Shown piece after piece: positions 43,175 through 52,622 of a DNA stretch of 64,000 nt. The notes below the pieces were generated by a model. The model searched no databases and was not told the DNA's origin. It saw only the letters and a program-made list of their open reading frames with translations. How positions within the stretch are numbered: the first letter of the stretch is position 1; the number at the start of each line of letters is the position of its first letter. Origin of the DNA: AP-15 sp036008325 (GTDB lineage: Bacteria; Pseudomonadota; Alphaproteobacteria; ATCC43930; CGMCC-115725); NCBI GenBank assembly GCA_036008325.1, contig DASYNW010000088.1, forward strand, positions 1 to 64,000, written 5' to 3'. The position numbers were made by a program, and so were the translations under genes.

Positions 43175-45094
43175 ATGGCGGCAATGGGGCGGGAAGCGCA
43201 ACGCCACAAGCGTTTCAGCCGGCGCGCGGCCGTCCTCGCGGGCGGCCAAGGGTTGCTCGTCGCCGTGCTGTGCGGCCGCCTCTACCGGCTCCAGATCGTC
43301 GATTCGAGCCGATATAAACTGCTGGCTGACGAGAACCGGATCAGCCTTCGTCTGTTGGCGCCGCCACGCGGGCGAATTCTTGATCGCTTCGGCATCGCGC
43401 TCGCCGATAATCGTCAGGACTTCCACCTGGTGATCGTCGCCGAACGGGCCGGCGACATTGCGGCGACGCTCGGCGCGCTCGCCACCCTAATTGAGCTCAG
43501 CGATGCCGACCGCGCCCGAGTGTTGCGCGAGGTGCGACTGAAGCATCGGTTTATCCCGGTCATGATCCGGACGAGCTTGAGCTGGGACGAAATGGCCCGA
43601 ATCGAGGTGGCCGTGCCGGAGCTGCCAGGTGTTTCAGTCGAGCAGGGCCTCACCCGAGATTATCCATTTGGCCCGACCACGGCGCACGCGGTCGGCTATG
43701 TCGCCGCGGTCTCCGAGCACGAGCTGAGCGGAGATCCGTTGCTCGAGCTGCCGGATTTCCGCATCGGCAAGAGCGGCATCGAGAAGTCTCAAGACCTCGA
43801 GCTGCGTGGCACAGCAGGAACTCGGCAGGTCGAGGTAAACGCCTTTGGCCGAGTGGTGCGAGAACTCGCTCAAGTAGATGCACAGCCAGGACGGGAGGTG
43901 GTAATAACGCTCGACAGCGAGATGCAGGATTTCGTGACCGATCGCTGTCGCAGTGAGCCGAGCGTCGCGTGCGTGGTTCTCGACGTGGCAACGGGCGAAG
44001 TGCTGGCGCTGATGTCGAGCCCGAGCTTTGACCCGGTGGTATTCTCCCGACGGCTCAGCCCGGCAGCATGGCGGCAACTCGCGGCCGATCCGCGGCACCC
44101 GTTGATCGACAAGACCATCGCCGGCGTCTATCCGCCCGGGTCGACGATCAAGCCAGTCGTTGCGTTGGGCGCGCTGGCGGCGGGCGTGATCACCCCGCAG
44201 ACCACCTTTTACTGCCCCGGATATTTGACGCTCGGCAATGCCACGTTTCACTGCTGGAAGCATGGCGGACATGGTTCGCTGCAGTTGCGGAATGCGATAA
44301 AGGAGTCTTGCGATGTCTTTTTTTATCATACGGCGCGCCGCCTGGGGATAGATCAATTGGCGGCTATGGCTCGTCGCTTCGGCTACGGCGCCCCGCTCGG
44401 TCTCGACATCCCCGGCGAGCGGGCGGGACTGATCCCGACTCGTGCCTGGAAGCTCGCAACCACTGGAACCGCCTGGCAAGAAGGCGAGACCTTGATCGCC
44501 GGTATCGGGCAGGGATCGGTGCTCGCTACTCCGCTGCAGATCGCGACCATGGTGGCGCGCCTGACGACCGGGCGAGCCGTCGTGCCGCGGTTGGTCCGTA
44601 GGGCTGGGGTGATGCGGGCGGGCGGCGACCCGGCCCCTTCCGACTTTCCTGCGCTCGACGTCGACCCGTCGGCGCTCGGCATCGTCCTCGACGGGATGAA
44701 TGCCGTCGTCAACGAACCCGGCGGCACCGCTTACGCGGAGCGCATCACTGAACCCGGCTTCGCCATGGGCGGGAAGTCAGGGACCTCGCAGGTCCGTCGG
44801 ATCAGCCGCTACGAGCGCGAGCACGGTTTGCGCAGGATCGACGAAATCCCGTGGAAGGATCGCGATCACGCCCTCTTTGTTGGTTTTGCGCCTGTCGGTG
44901 CGCCACGCTACGTGTGTGCGACCGTAGTTGAGCATGGCGGTGGCGGTTCGGCGGTGGCCGCACCGATCTGCCGCGACGTTTTGCGCAAGGTACAACAGCG
45001 TGATCCCGCGCGACGGGTTCCAGCCAAGGCTCCGGTGGCCTCATCCGGGATCTCCGCCGACCGTTCGTCGACGCCACCGATGGCTGAGCTTTGA
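43175..45094 (+). CDS. mrdA: PBP2, peptidoglycan transpeptidase of the elongasome
   Basis: This class B penicillin-binding protein has 639 residues and cross-links new side-wall peptidoglycan with RodA. A membrane anchor near residues 20-35 is followed by the dimerisation domain (APPRGRILDRFG) and the transpeptidase domain. The active-site serine is Ser323 in PPGSTIKP, the second motif is SCD (in KESCDVFFY), and the third is KSGT from residue 534. The start at MAAMGREA follows mreD by 26 bases; MGREAQRH at 43184 is an alternative. Confidence 0.95.
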   Translation: MAAMGREAQRHKRFSRRAAVLAGGQGLLVAVLCGRLYRLQIVDSSRYKLLADENRISLRLLAPPRGRILDRFGIALADNRQDFHLVIVAERAGDIAATLGALATLIELSDADRARVLREVRLKHRFIPVMIRTSLSWDEMARIEVAVPELPGVSVEQGLTRDYPFGPTTAHAVGYVAAVSEHELSGDPLLELPDFRIGKSGIEKSQDLELRGTAGTRQVEVNAFGRVVRELAQVDAQPGREVVITLDSEMQDFVTDRCRSEPSVACVVLDVATGEVLALMSSPSFDPVVFSRRLSPAAWRQLAADPRHPLIDKTIAGVYPPGSTIKPVVALGALAAGVITPQTTFYCPGYLTLGNATFHCWKHGGHGSLQLRNAIKESCDVFFYHTARRLGIDQLAAMARRFGYGAPLGLDIPGERAGLIPTRAWKLATTGTAWQEGETLIAGIGQGSVLATPLQIATMVARLTTGRAVVPRLVRRAGVMRAGGDPAPSDFPALDVDPSALGIVLDGMNAVVNEPGGTAYAERITEPGFAMGGKSGTSQVRRISRYEREHGLRRIDEIPWKDRDHALFVGFAPVGAPRYVCATVVEHGGGGSAVAAPICRDVLRKVQQRDPARRVPAKAPVASSGISADRSSTPPMAEL

Positions 45095-46242
45095 CCGGGT
45101 CGCTTTCCGATCTTCGTCCGGCCAAGGCGAGTCCCGCCGCAAGGCTTTTGCACATCACCTGGGGTCTCCTAATACTCATTACTATAGTTGCATTGTCCGG
45201 CATCATGATGTTGTATTCGGCGGCCGATGGCAATATACAACCGTGGGCTGCCAAGCAAACAATACGCTTCGCAATTGCCCTGATCCCAATGTTGGCCGCG
45301 ACGCTCCTCGGCATTCATCATTTATTCCGGCTTGCATATTGGGCGTATTTGACCGTGTTACTCTTGTTGATTGCCGTGACGTTTCGTGGTTTCGTAGGAA
45401 TGGGTGCTCAGCGTTGGATCAATCTGGGATTCATCGAATTGCAGCCTTCGCAACTTATGACCGTCGCGCTTATGCTTTCACTTTCCCGCTATTTTCACGA
45501 ATTTGATGATAAAGACCCTAAGGTTATCTCTCTGATTTTGCCAGCCCTGATGATCCTTGTTCCGGCCAGCATGGTTGTCAAGCAACCGGATCTTGGCACT
45601 GCGATGATGCTGCTGCTCGGCGGCGCGGTAATGTTTTTTCTCTCAGGAGTCCGCCTTCGCTTTTTTGTGTTGATGATGGCAGCGACAACAGCATCCGTGC
45701 CGATCGCTTGGCAATTCCTGCGCGATTACCAGAAGAGCCGGATCTATACTTTTCTCAACCCGGCCAACGACCCGCTCGGCGCCGGCTATCACATCCTTCA
45801 ATCAAAGATTGCGCTAGGTTCAGGCGGTCTCCTTGGTAAAGGTTTCCTCTTAGGCACTCAAAGTCATCTTAGCTTCCTACCAGAGAAGCAGACGGATTTT
45901 ATTTTTACCACATTGGCCGAAGAATTTGGCTTGATCGGCGCGCTGGCCGTGATCTCTCTCTATTGCGGAATTATCGTATATGGCTTTACCATCGCGCTCC
46001 GCAGCCGAAGTCAATTCGGACGACTTCTTAGCTTGGGAATCGTCACCAACATATTCTTTTATGTATTCATCAATATTGCAATGGTGATGGGGCTGATTCC
46101 GGTCGTTGGGGTTCCGTTGCCGTTGATCTCCTATGGCGGGACAGCGATGCTAACGGCGATGTTCGGGTTCGGCTTGCTGATGAGCGTTTCGATCGACCAC
46201 GATGTGCGCCTGAACAGGGCCGGCGAGCCTCAGCCCGACTAG
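45091..46242 (+). CDS. rodA: RodA, peptidoglycan glycosyltransferase
   Basis: RodA is a SEDS-family polymerase that works with PBP2, with 383 residues and about ten membrane helices. KQPDLGTAMMLLLGG, FLNPANDPLGAGYHILQSKIA, FLPEKQTDFIFTTLAEEFG and GVPLPLISYGGTAMLT are diagnostic; the aspartate in KQPDLGT belongs to the conserved SEDS active-site loop. A TTG start overlaps the mrdA stop. Its codons are much richer in A and T than in mrdA or the following gene, from about 45160 to 46140. Confidence 0.95.
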   Translation: MTGSLSDLRPAKASPAARLLHITWGLLILITIVALSGIMMLYSAADGNIQPWAAKQTIRFAIALIPMLAATLLGIHHLFRLAYWAYLTVLLLLIAVTFRGFVGMGAQRWINLGFIELQPSQLMTVALMLSLSRYFHEFDDKDPKVISLILPALMILVPASMVVKQPDLGTAMMLLLGGAVMFFLSGVRLRFFVLMMAATTASVPIAWQFLRDYQKSRIYTFLNPANDPLGAGYHILQSKIALGSGGLLGKGFLLGTQSHLSFLPEKQTDFIFTTLAEEFGLIGALAVISLYCGIIVYGFTIALRSRSQFGRLLSLGIVTNIFFYVFINIAMVMGLIPVVGVPLPLISYGGTAMLTAMFGFGLLMSVSIDHDVRLNRAGEPQPD

Positions 46243-46335
46243 GCCGGACAATTTGGGTTTATTTTGGTCGCGCCCTCGATCAACGCCACCTAGGATTACG
46301 CTGGCCGGCCGATCGGGCCGATGCGGAGGGAGATA

Positions 46336-46944
46336 ATGGCAGAGAAGGATCCGGCGGAGAGCGGGCATCGGCTACATGTAACAACACTTTTGGTTGCTTC
46401 GCGCCGCGCGCTCGACAATGCGCTCGCCGAACTCGGCTTTGCCGAAGACGACGATCGGGTCGTCGAGCATGATGGCCGCCTAGCATTTCTGACCTGCTCG
46501 CACGAGGAGGATAGCGACGATTTGTTTGCCCTCGTCACCGAGCTGTCCGCCCGCGGCGAGAGCTGGGAATTACAATCAAGAGTAGATACCGAGCCTGGGC
46601 GAGCGATCTATCTTTCTTTGGCGCGTTACCGTCCGGTCGAGGCGCTTGATGCCGCGGTAGAGGAAGAACAGCCGCCGGAAAACCCCGAGACCCCGATCTA
46701 CGACGTCGAGACCGCCGAAGGGCTGCAAGCACTTAAACGCATCTTGAAGCGGATCCAGCCGGCCGACGCCTTCGCAACGATCCGACCCGGCCGAGATGGG
46801 CGGGCCACGGCCCGCATCCTGCGCCGCGGCTCCCGCCGACTGCTGGCCGCCGCGATGGCCGCGGACGAGGCCACCTTGCGAGGGGTGATTCGCGAGATCC
46901 TACCAAATGTCATGCTCGACGTGGCAATGAAGCCACCGGGCTGA
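46336..46944 (+). CDS. Protein of unknown function, 202 aa
   Basis: This soluble, acidic protein starts MAEKDPAESGHRLHVTTLLV. The first 100 residues look like an alternating strand/helix domain, an Asp/Glu-rich linker follows (VEEEQPPENPETPIYDVE), and the rest is an Arg-rich helical part (ALKRILKRIQPADAFATIRP). I recognise no family. The start is chosen for the GGAGGGAG ribosome site just upstream. It lies between rodA and the YcjX gene on the same strand and may be read with them. Confidence 0.75.
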   Translation: MAEKDPAESGHRLHVTTLLVASRRALDNALAELGFAEDDDRVVEHDGRLAFLTCSHEEDSDDLFALVTELSARGESWELQSRVDTEPGRAIYLSLARYRPVEALDAAVEEEQPPENPETPIYDVETAEGLQALKRILKRIQPADAFATIRPGRDGRATARILRRGSRRLLAAAMAADEATLRGVIREILPNVMLDVAMKPPG

Positions 46945-47008
46945 GTTCGGATCGCAGGCGGCCATCTCCTCGCCGACTCGCCTTCTCGGAGTCGATACGC
47001 TGCCTAGC

Positions 47009-48391
47009 TTGACCGGACTTTTACGCGATCGGACGGTGAGATTGGCCGTGACCGGCCTCAGCGGCTCCGGTAAGACCGCGTTCATCACCAGCCTCGTCGA
47101 GAACCTGCTCAGCGCCGTCGGCCGGCCATCCCGACTCCCGTTCCTGCAGGCGCCGCGGGACCGGCGCCTCGTTGCCGTAACGCTGCAGCCGTCGCCGATT
47201 GGGGGCGTTGATCGCTTTCCGCTAGACGCCACAATCGCGGCGCTCGCCGCCGACCCGCCGCAATGGCCGCCGAGCACGACCGGTCTGCGCGGGCAAGACT
47301 TATCAGTGCGCTTCTTCCCCTCTGGTGTTCTCGGCCCCGATCACCCGATCGGCCGCATGGCCGGCGGCATCGCCGAACTCAATCTCGGGATCCTCGATTA
47401 TCCTGGCGAATGGCTGCTCGATCTGCCCTTGCTGGGCCAAAGCTTTGAAGAGTGGTCGCGAGCGACGCTGCAACTAGCGGCACGCGGCCCGCGCGCACCC
47501 CTTGCCCGCGATTGGCTGGAGTTTCTAGCTCGATACCCGATCGGCGCACGCAGCGATGCGCAAACGGCGCAGCACGCACACGACCTTTACCGCGACTTCT
47601 TGCTCGCGTGCCGAACCCGGGAACAATTGAGCTTGCTGCAGCCGGGAAGGTTCTTGAACCCCGGAGAACTGGCCGACCCCTCGCTGCTTGGATTTTGCCC
47701 GTTGCCGAGCGCGGCGAGCACGCGAGTGCGTCCGGGAAGTCTGGCCGAAATAATGGCCTCGCGGTTTGAGGCCTATAAGTGGAATGTTGTGCAGCCGTTC
47801 TTTTCTCATCTTGCCCGTGGCGTCGATCGGCAGATTGTCTTGGTCGACGTGCTGCGCGCGCTCAATGCTGGCGAAGAGGCTTTCAACGACCAACGCCGGG
47901 CGCTTGAAACGATCCTCCAGGCATTTCGCTACGGCCGGCGTAGCCGTTTTCAGTGGCTGTTCGGCGCGCGCATCGATCGCGTCCTCTTTGCCGCCACCAA
48001 AGCTGATCACGTCCCAGCACTGCAGCGCGACCATCTCGCCGCACTGATGGCCAATCTGGTGGCCGCCCCCACCTTGCGCGCCGAGCGCGCGCATGCGCGG
48101 GTTGCGGCGACCGCCCTTGCCTCGATCCGGTGCACCGAGGACGGCACTGACGTGATCGACAGTCGAAAAGTGGATATCGTGACCGGGCTGCCGCAGGGCA
48201 GCGAGCGCCGCATCCGATTCTTCCCCGGAGTTGTTCCGGTGACCCCGCCCCCCGCGGGATTTTGGGGCGAGCGCTTTACCGCATTTCCGGTATTCCAGCC
48301 GCCGCGCCTGCGCGATGCCGCAACGGACGGCATCGCCCATATCGATATCGATAAGGCGCTCGATTTTCTGCTCGCAGACGCCCTCGCATGA
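47009..48391 (+). CDS. ycjX: YcjX family P-loop protein (DUF463)
   Basis: This is a 460-residue stress-linked GTPase-like protein. The P-loop VTGLSGSGKTAFITSL is at residues 14-29. LNLGILDYPGEWLLDLPLLGQSF and QIVLVDVLRALNAGEEAFND are typical of the family. The start codon is TTG. In E. coli ycjX is followed by ycjF; here the next gene is a protease, so the partner is missing from this place. The biological role is not established. Confidence 0.92.
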   Translation: MTGLLRDRTVRLAVTGLSGSGKTAFITSLVENLLSAVGRPSRLPFLQAPRDRRLVAVTLQPSPIGGVDRFPLDATIAALAADPPQWPPSTTGLRGQDLSVRFFPSGVLGPDHPIGRMAGGIAELNLGILDYPGEWLLDLPLLGQSFEEWSRATLQLAARGPRAPLARDWLEFLARYPIGARSDAQTAQHAHDLYRDFLLACRTREQLSLLQPGRFLNPGELADPSLLGFCPLPSAASTRVRPGSLAEIMASRFEAYKWNVVQPFFSHLARGVDRQIVLVDVLRALNAGEEAFNDQRRALETILQAFRYGRRSRFQWLFGARIDRVLFAATKADHVPALQRDHLAALMANLVAAPTLRAERAHARVAATALASIRCTEDGTDVIDSRKVDIVTGLPQGSERRIRFFPGVVPVTPPPAGFWGERFTAFPVFQPPRLRDAATDGIAHIDIDKALDFLLADALA

Positions 48392-48484
48392 GGGTCGCAG
48401 GACCGGGGGTCGACGGTTCGCAATCGTCATTAACCCACGACACGCAAATCCGCGCTATCGTGCCGTAAATCTGTGGAGAGCATC

Positions 48485-50056
48485 ATGGGCGATGCGGCCA
48501 TCACTGGCGCGGGTCTGCGGCGGCGCTTCGGCGCGACATCTGCCGCAGCTGTTTCGCTCGGACTCGCACTAATCGTAGGCGGTTGCGCGTCGCTCGAGGG
48601 CGATCCGTCGGCCGTCCCCTGGGGCTCGAGCCAGGTGACGATGACGAGTTTTGCACCCCTCGTTCGCCAGGTCATACCTGCCGTCGTCAACGTCTCGGCG
48701 CTCCAGAGACCCGGCAAGGCGGCGGCCGATGACGAGCCGGGCATGGCGCGTCCCGTCAAGGAGCGAGGCACGGCCGCGGGATTGCCGCCCTCGGCGTTGG
48801 ACGAGCTGCTGCGCCGCTTTTTCGACGATCAGCAAAACAAGGCCGCGCCGAGACTTCCCGGGCTCGCATTGGGTTCGGGCTTCATCATCGATTCCAGCGG
48901 CTACATCGTCACCGACGAACATGTCCTGGAGAATTCTGACGACGTAACGGTAACCTTTCACGATGGCACGCAGCATCGGGCCCGGATCATCGGCCGCGAT
49001 TCGTTAACCGATCTGGCGCTGCTCAAGGTCGAGGTGCCGCGGCCCTTATCCTACGTGCGATGGGGCGACAGCGACGCCGCGCGAGTGGGCGACTGGGTTA
49101 TGGCCATCGGCAACCCGTTCGGTCTCGACGATACGGTCAGCAGCGGGATCATCTCGGCCCGCGGCCGCGACATCCACTCCGGCCCTTACGACGATTTCCT
49201 GCAGATCGACGCGTCGATCAATCGCGGAAATTCCGGAGGTCCAACCTTTGATCTTCGCGGCAACGTCATCGGCATCAACAGCGCGATCTATTCGCCGAAC
49301 GGCGGCTCGGTAGGTATCGGCTTCGCCATACCGGCCAACCTGGCAAAACCGGTGGTCGAGGAGTTGAAAGAGTACGGCAGGGTTGAGCGCGGCTGGCTGG
49401 GCGTGCAGATTCAGGAGGTGACGCCGGAACTGGCCCAAGGGTTTGGGCTGACCAAGCCCGCGGGCGCACTCGTTGCCGGGATGAGCGCTGACGGCCCTGC
49501 AGCACGCGCAGGTTTCGCGCAAGGTGATGTGATTCTCGCGGTCAACGGTCACCCCATCGACAGAATGCGAGATCTGCCGCTTGTGGTGGCCGGTCTCCCG
49601 ATCGGCAGACCGGCCGACGTTTCCGTTTGGCGCCAGGAGCGCGCGGTCATCCTGCGGCCGATTGTCGAGGAGATGCCCCAGAACCACGAAAGCAACGAAC
49701 CCGCGCGCGGCGAAGACATGGCGCCGAAAAAGAGCCCGGTAGACATGTTCGCCGGTCTCAAGCTGGCTCCCTTGACCGTCCAACAGCGCCAAAGGTTGCG
49801 CGTTCCCGGGAACGTCAGCGGCGTTGTCGTGACCGCGATCGCGGACGATAACCCGTTTGCCGAACTCGATCTGGTACCAGGCGATGTGATCCAGACGATC
49901 GACCAGCAGCCGGTGGCGTCCCCCGAGGACGCCCTTGCCAAGATCGAGGCCGCCGCGGCCAGTCCGACCAGGATCGTGCTGATGCTGATCAACCGGCATG
50001 GCACCAGCCGCTATCTGGCCTTGCCGCTAGCCGATGCCCTAACTGGACACGATTGA
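48485..50056 (+). CDS. Do/DegP-type serine protease with two PDZ domains
   Basis: This periplasmic protease/chaperone has 523 residues. The trypsin-like domain carries the triad His146 (VTDEHVLEN), Asp176 (SLTDLALLKV) and Ser250 (RGNSGGPTFD). PDZ 1 begins near 315 (RGWLGVQIQEVTPELAQGFG) and PDZ 2 near 430. The N-terminal hydrophobic stretch ends IVGGCAS, which may be a lipobox, so the protein could be lipid-anchored rather than soluble. The ATG at 48485 has a GGAG site; an in-frame GTG at 48473 is less likely. Confidence 0.93.
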   Translation: MGDAAITGAGLRRRFGATSAAAVSLGLALIVGGCASLEGDPSAVPWGSSQVTMTSFAPLVRQVIPAVVNVSALQRPGKAAADDEPGMARPVKERGTAAGLPPSALDELLRRFFDDQQNKAAPRLPGLALGSGFIIDSSGYIVTDEHVLENSDDVTVTFHDGTQHRARIIGRDSLTDLALLKVEVPRPLSYVRWGDSDAARVGDWVMAIGNPFGLDDTVSSGIISARGRDIHSGPYDDFLQIDASINRGNSGGPTFDLRGNVIGINSAIYSPNGGSVGIGFAIPANLAKPVVEELKEYGRVERGWLGVQIQEVTPELAQGFGLTKPAGALVAGMSADGPAARAGFAQGDVILAVNGHPIDRMRDLPLVVAGLPIGRPADVSVWRQERAVILRPIVEEMPQNHESNEPARGEDMAPKKSPVDMFAGLKLAPLTVQQRQRLRVPGNVSGVVVTAIADDNPFAELDLVPGDVIQTIDQQPVASPEDALAKIEAAAASPTRIVLMLINRHGTSRYLALPLADALTGHD

Positions 50057-50126
50057 TTCATCACCTTGGGTCTGCCCCAGCCGCCCGGCATCAGCAACAG
50101 GCAGCTGCGGTGCTGCGCCGGCCGAA

Positions 50127-51494
50127 TTACTCAGCCGCAGCGAGCCGCGGATGCTGCCCGCGCAACTCGGCGACGCGTGCGCGGGTGTAGAGATCGGTCC
50201 AATTGGATAGCGCGAAATCGGTGACCTGGCGCGGGTCGTAATCGCGCTCGGCGACGCGGATCTCGTTGCCGGCGATGTAGACGGCGCGGAGCCGGCCGCG
50301 ATCTTGCAATATGCCAACATTGGCGAGCGGCGATGCATCGAGAGCAATGAAATCGGCAAAGCGGCCGGGTTCGAGCCTGCCGATATGCTCGCCCCCGGTC
50401 ATAAACCGCGCGTTGACCTCGGTCGCCGCGCGCAAGGCCGCTGCAGGCGAAAATCCGAGATCATCGACGAACAGCTCGAGCTCGCGCGCATGCCATTCGC
50501 CGTAGGGAGTGACGGCAAAGCCGGTATCGGTCCCGGTCATCATCGGCACCCCTGCGGCGCGCGCCTTTTTCCAATTGGCGCAACCGATCTCATACTCACG
50601 CTGAGCATGACGAGGGCGCCCCTTCTGATAAGCGGGCTCGTGCGATTGGGTAAAGTCGACCGTGTTGCGCGGATGGGTCATGGTCGGGCAGACCGCACTC
50701 CCGGTTTCCAGCATCGCCGCGATGCACGCGTCATCAAGATGGTTGGCGTGAAAGATCAGGTCGATGCCGCTGCGCGCGGCGTAAAGCGTAGCCTCGCGGC
50801 CGCGGGCATGCGCCACCGCCTTTTTGCCCAGTCGATGGACCTCGCGGACCATGATCCCGGTCTCATCCTGGGTGAAGGCGGCGACGAGCTCGCCATTGTC
50901 GCGCCGCTGGATGCCATCAAGCGCGATCTTGATGCAATCGACGCCGTCCTTGACTTGGCGGCGGATCTCTTCGACCGCTTCGGCGGCGGTGGTGACGAGC
51001 TTGCCGATCGAGGTTTCGGGCGCGCCGATCCAGGTCGGGTACCAGTCGGTCAGACCCTGATGCGTCGTCAGGTACCGCCCGGCGGCCATGACCCGCGGCC
51101 CGTCGAACAGGCCGGCCCGAATGGCGTTGCGGATCGACAGGCTGATCTGCCCGGCATCCCCAGGCGAGCAGATCGCGGTAAACCCGGCCGCGGCCACGTG
51201 CTGGGCAAAGAAGAGCCCACGCAATGCCCGGAATTCGAGCGGGCTGTAAAGGTCGATATCCTCCTCGCTCTTGGCGTTGCCATAGGCCAGATGAGTGTGC
51301 AAATCGATCAGCCCAGGCATCACGAATGAGGCCGAATAGTCGAGCATCCGGTCGCTGCCGGCGCGCCGAGGCGCCGCCTGTTCGGCCCCGACATAGTCGA
51401 GCACGCCCTCCTGGTCGAAAACGAGCATCCGGCCGGCCTCGGCCTCATCCTCGCATCCGGTGAACAGCTGACCGCAGCGCACGAAGGTTTTCAT
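50127..51494 (-). CDS. Metal-dependent amidohydrolase
   Basis: This amidohydrolase-superfamily enzyme has 455 residues. The first metal motif is FVMPGLIDLHTHLAYG, a candidate carbamylated lysine is in GVDCIKIALDG, further histidines are in VAHARG and IFHANHLD, and the late aspartate is in TGTDTGF. The pattern resembles imidazolonepropionase- or prolidase-like members; the substrate is unknown. The start at MKTFVRCG is chosen because the in-frame extension upstream is not family-like. Genes beside it give no clue. Confidence 0.87.
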   Translation of the reverse strand: MKTFVRCGQLFTGCEDEAEAGRMLVFDQEGVLDYVGAEQAAPRRAGSDRMLDYSASFVMPGLIDLHTHLAYGNAKSEEDIDLYSPLEFRALRGLFFAQHVAAAGFTAICSPGDAGQISLSIRNAIRAGLFDGPRVMAAGRYLTTHQGLTDWYPTWIGAPETSIGKLVTTAAEAVEEIRRQVKDGVDCIKIALDGIQRRDNGELVAAFTQDETGIMVREVHRLGKKAVAHARGREATLYAARSGIDLIFHANHLDDACIAAMLETGSAVCPTMTHPRNTVDFTQSHEPAYQKGRPRHAQREYEIGCANWKKARAAGVPMMTGTDTGFAVTPYGEWHARELELFVDDLGFSPAAALRAATEVNARFMTGGEHIGRLEPGRFADFIALDASPLANVGILQDRGRLRAVYIAGNEIRVAERDYDPRQVTDFALSNWTDLYTRARVAELRGQHPRLAAAE

Positions 51495-51724
51495 CGCCTT
51501 GGACTCCTGCCGAGAAATACGGCTGGCGAGCAGGCCGCCCTGCAGGCGACACCGCATCACCTACGTTGTAGCACAGCAGGCCTGCCCGGCGGAGATCGGT
51601 ATTTCTCGATTTCGGGATGGTGTCTGCCCGAGCCGCAGCTCCGCTGGATCGGAGCGAGATATCCCCCTGAGAGGGTGCCAGGGAGGAGATCGGCGACCCC
51701 CGGTCCGCGCGGCGCGGGGTGGCT

Positions 51725-52393
51725 TCAAACCTGTTCGATCGAATTGAAATCCCAGGTCTGGTTCGGTGGATTCTCGCCAATGCGCAGCGTCGACTTGTCC
51801 GGAAAGTGGTAAGGCGGGACCGGTAGATTATAAGGCGCCGGGACATACTTGAACACATGACCCGCAAGATCGTATTTGGAGCCGTGACACGGACAGAAGT
51901 AACCGCCGAGCCAATCCGGCACGGGATTGGCCGGATCGGGCGTGGGGAAGAAGCTCGGAATGCAGCCGAGATGTGTACAGATCCCAACCAGCACCGAATA
52001 TTGGGGGAGGATCGAGCGATGCCAGTTTTTGGCATAGGGAGGTTGCTGGTTCGCCTCGGATTGGGGATCGCTCAGCCGATCGACGAGCTTGGAATCCTGC
52101 AGAACTTTGATTAGAGGCGGGGTCCGGTCGACGACGAAAATCGGCTTGCCGCGCCACAGCACGATAATTTGCTGGCCAGGCTGCACCTTGCTCAAATCAA
52201 CATCGACGGGTTCGCCGGCGGCGAGGACATCGGCCGCGGGATTCATCGAATCGATTAGCGTATACGCGGCGGCGCCGGCCCCGAGAACCCCCATTGCCCC
52301 GGCGACCAAGGTCAAGAAATCTCGGCGGCTTGCTGCCGGACCGCCGCCATGTCCAGCATTGATGGCCGTAACAGAATAGGCTTCATCCGTCAT
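51725..52393 (-). CDS. petA: Rieske iron-sulfur protein, ubiquinol-cytochrome c reductase type
   Basis: This 222-residue protein has a Tat signal anchor (SRRDFLTLVAGAMG, twin arginine at residues 23-24) and a 2Fe-2S Rieske domain. Cluster ligands are Cys139 and His141 in CTHLGC and Cys167 and His170 in CPCHGS. The two remaining cysteines (144, 169) can form the usual disulfide. These features match the bc1-complex subunit. The cytochrome b and c1 genes (petB, petC) that normally follow are absent, so this copy is separate from its complex. Confidence 0.9.
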   Translation of the reverse strand: MTDEAYSVTAINAGHGGGPAASRRDFLTLVAGAMGVLGAGAAAYTLIDSMNPAADVLAAGEPVDVDLSKVQPGQQIIVLWRGKPIFVVDRTPPLIKVLQDSKLVDRLSDPQSEANQQPPYAKNWHRSILPQYSVLVGICTHLGCIPSFFPTPDPANPVPDWLGGYFCPCHGSKYDLAGHVFKYVPAPYNLPVPPYHFPDKSTLRIGENPPNQTWDFNSIEQV

Positions 52394-52560
52394 CGCGTTT
52401 CCGTTCTCCGCGCCAAGCGAGTGCGTCCTGGCACACTATGTTGAGAGCCCCGCTTCGGGCAACCGACGCCAGTCGCGCTGGTGCCGGGATCGCGGGCGGT
52501 GCTACGATCGGTCACAGCCATTTGCCTGCCCGCGCCTCAAGCATCGTGAGAGATCACGAT

Positions 52561-52617
52561 ATGAAGATCGCACGGATCGAGAGCTTCATCCTCGGCACTG
52601 GCAGCTCGAAGGATCTG
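52561..52617 (+). pseudogene. Enolase-superfamily N-terminal scrap
   Basis: MKIARIESFILGTGSSKDLL is the typical opening of a mandelate racemase/muconate-lactonizing enzyme-type protein, which normally runs to about 370-400 residues. After some 19 codons the similarity ends and the sequence passes into an unrelated fragment. It is a breakpoint remnant, not a gene. Confidence 0.5.
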
Positions 52618-52622
52618 CTGTC

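Noticed and set aside
43150..43175. tRNA T-loop-like GGTTCGAATC near the mreD/mrdA junction
   Set aside because: No acceptor stem, anticodon arm or D arm can be built around it; it lies at a gene junction and is a chance match.
50304..51329. 341-codon plus-strand frame opposite the amidohydrolase gene
   Set aside because: It is the antisense shadow of a real gene with metal-binding motifs; its own residues show no domain.
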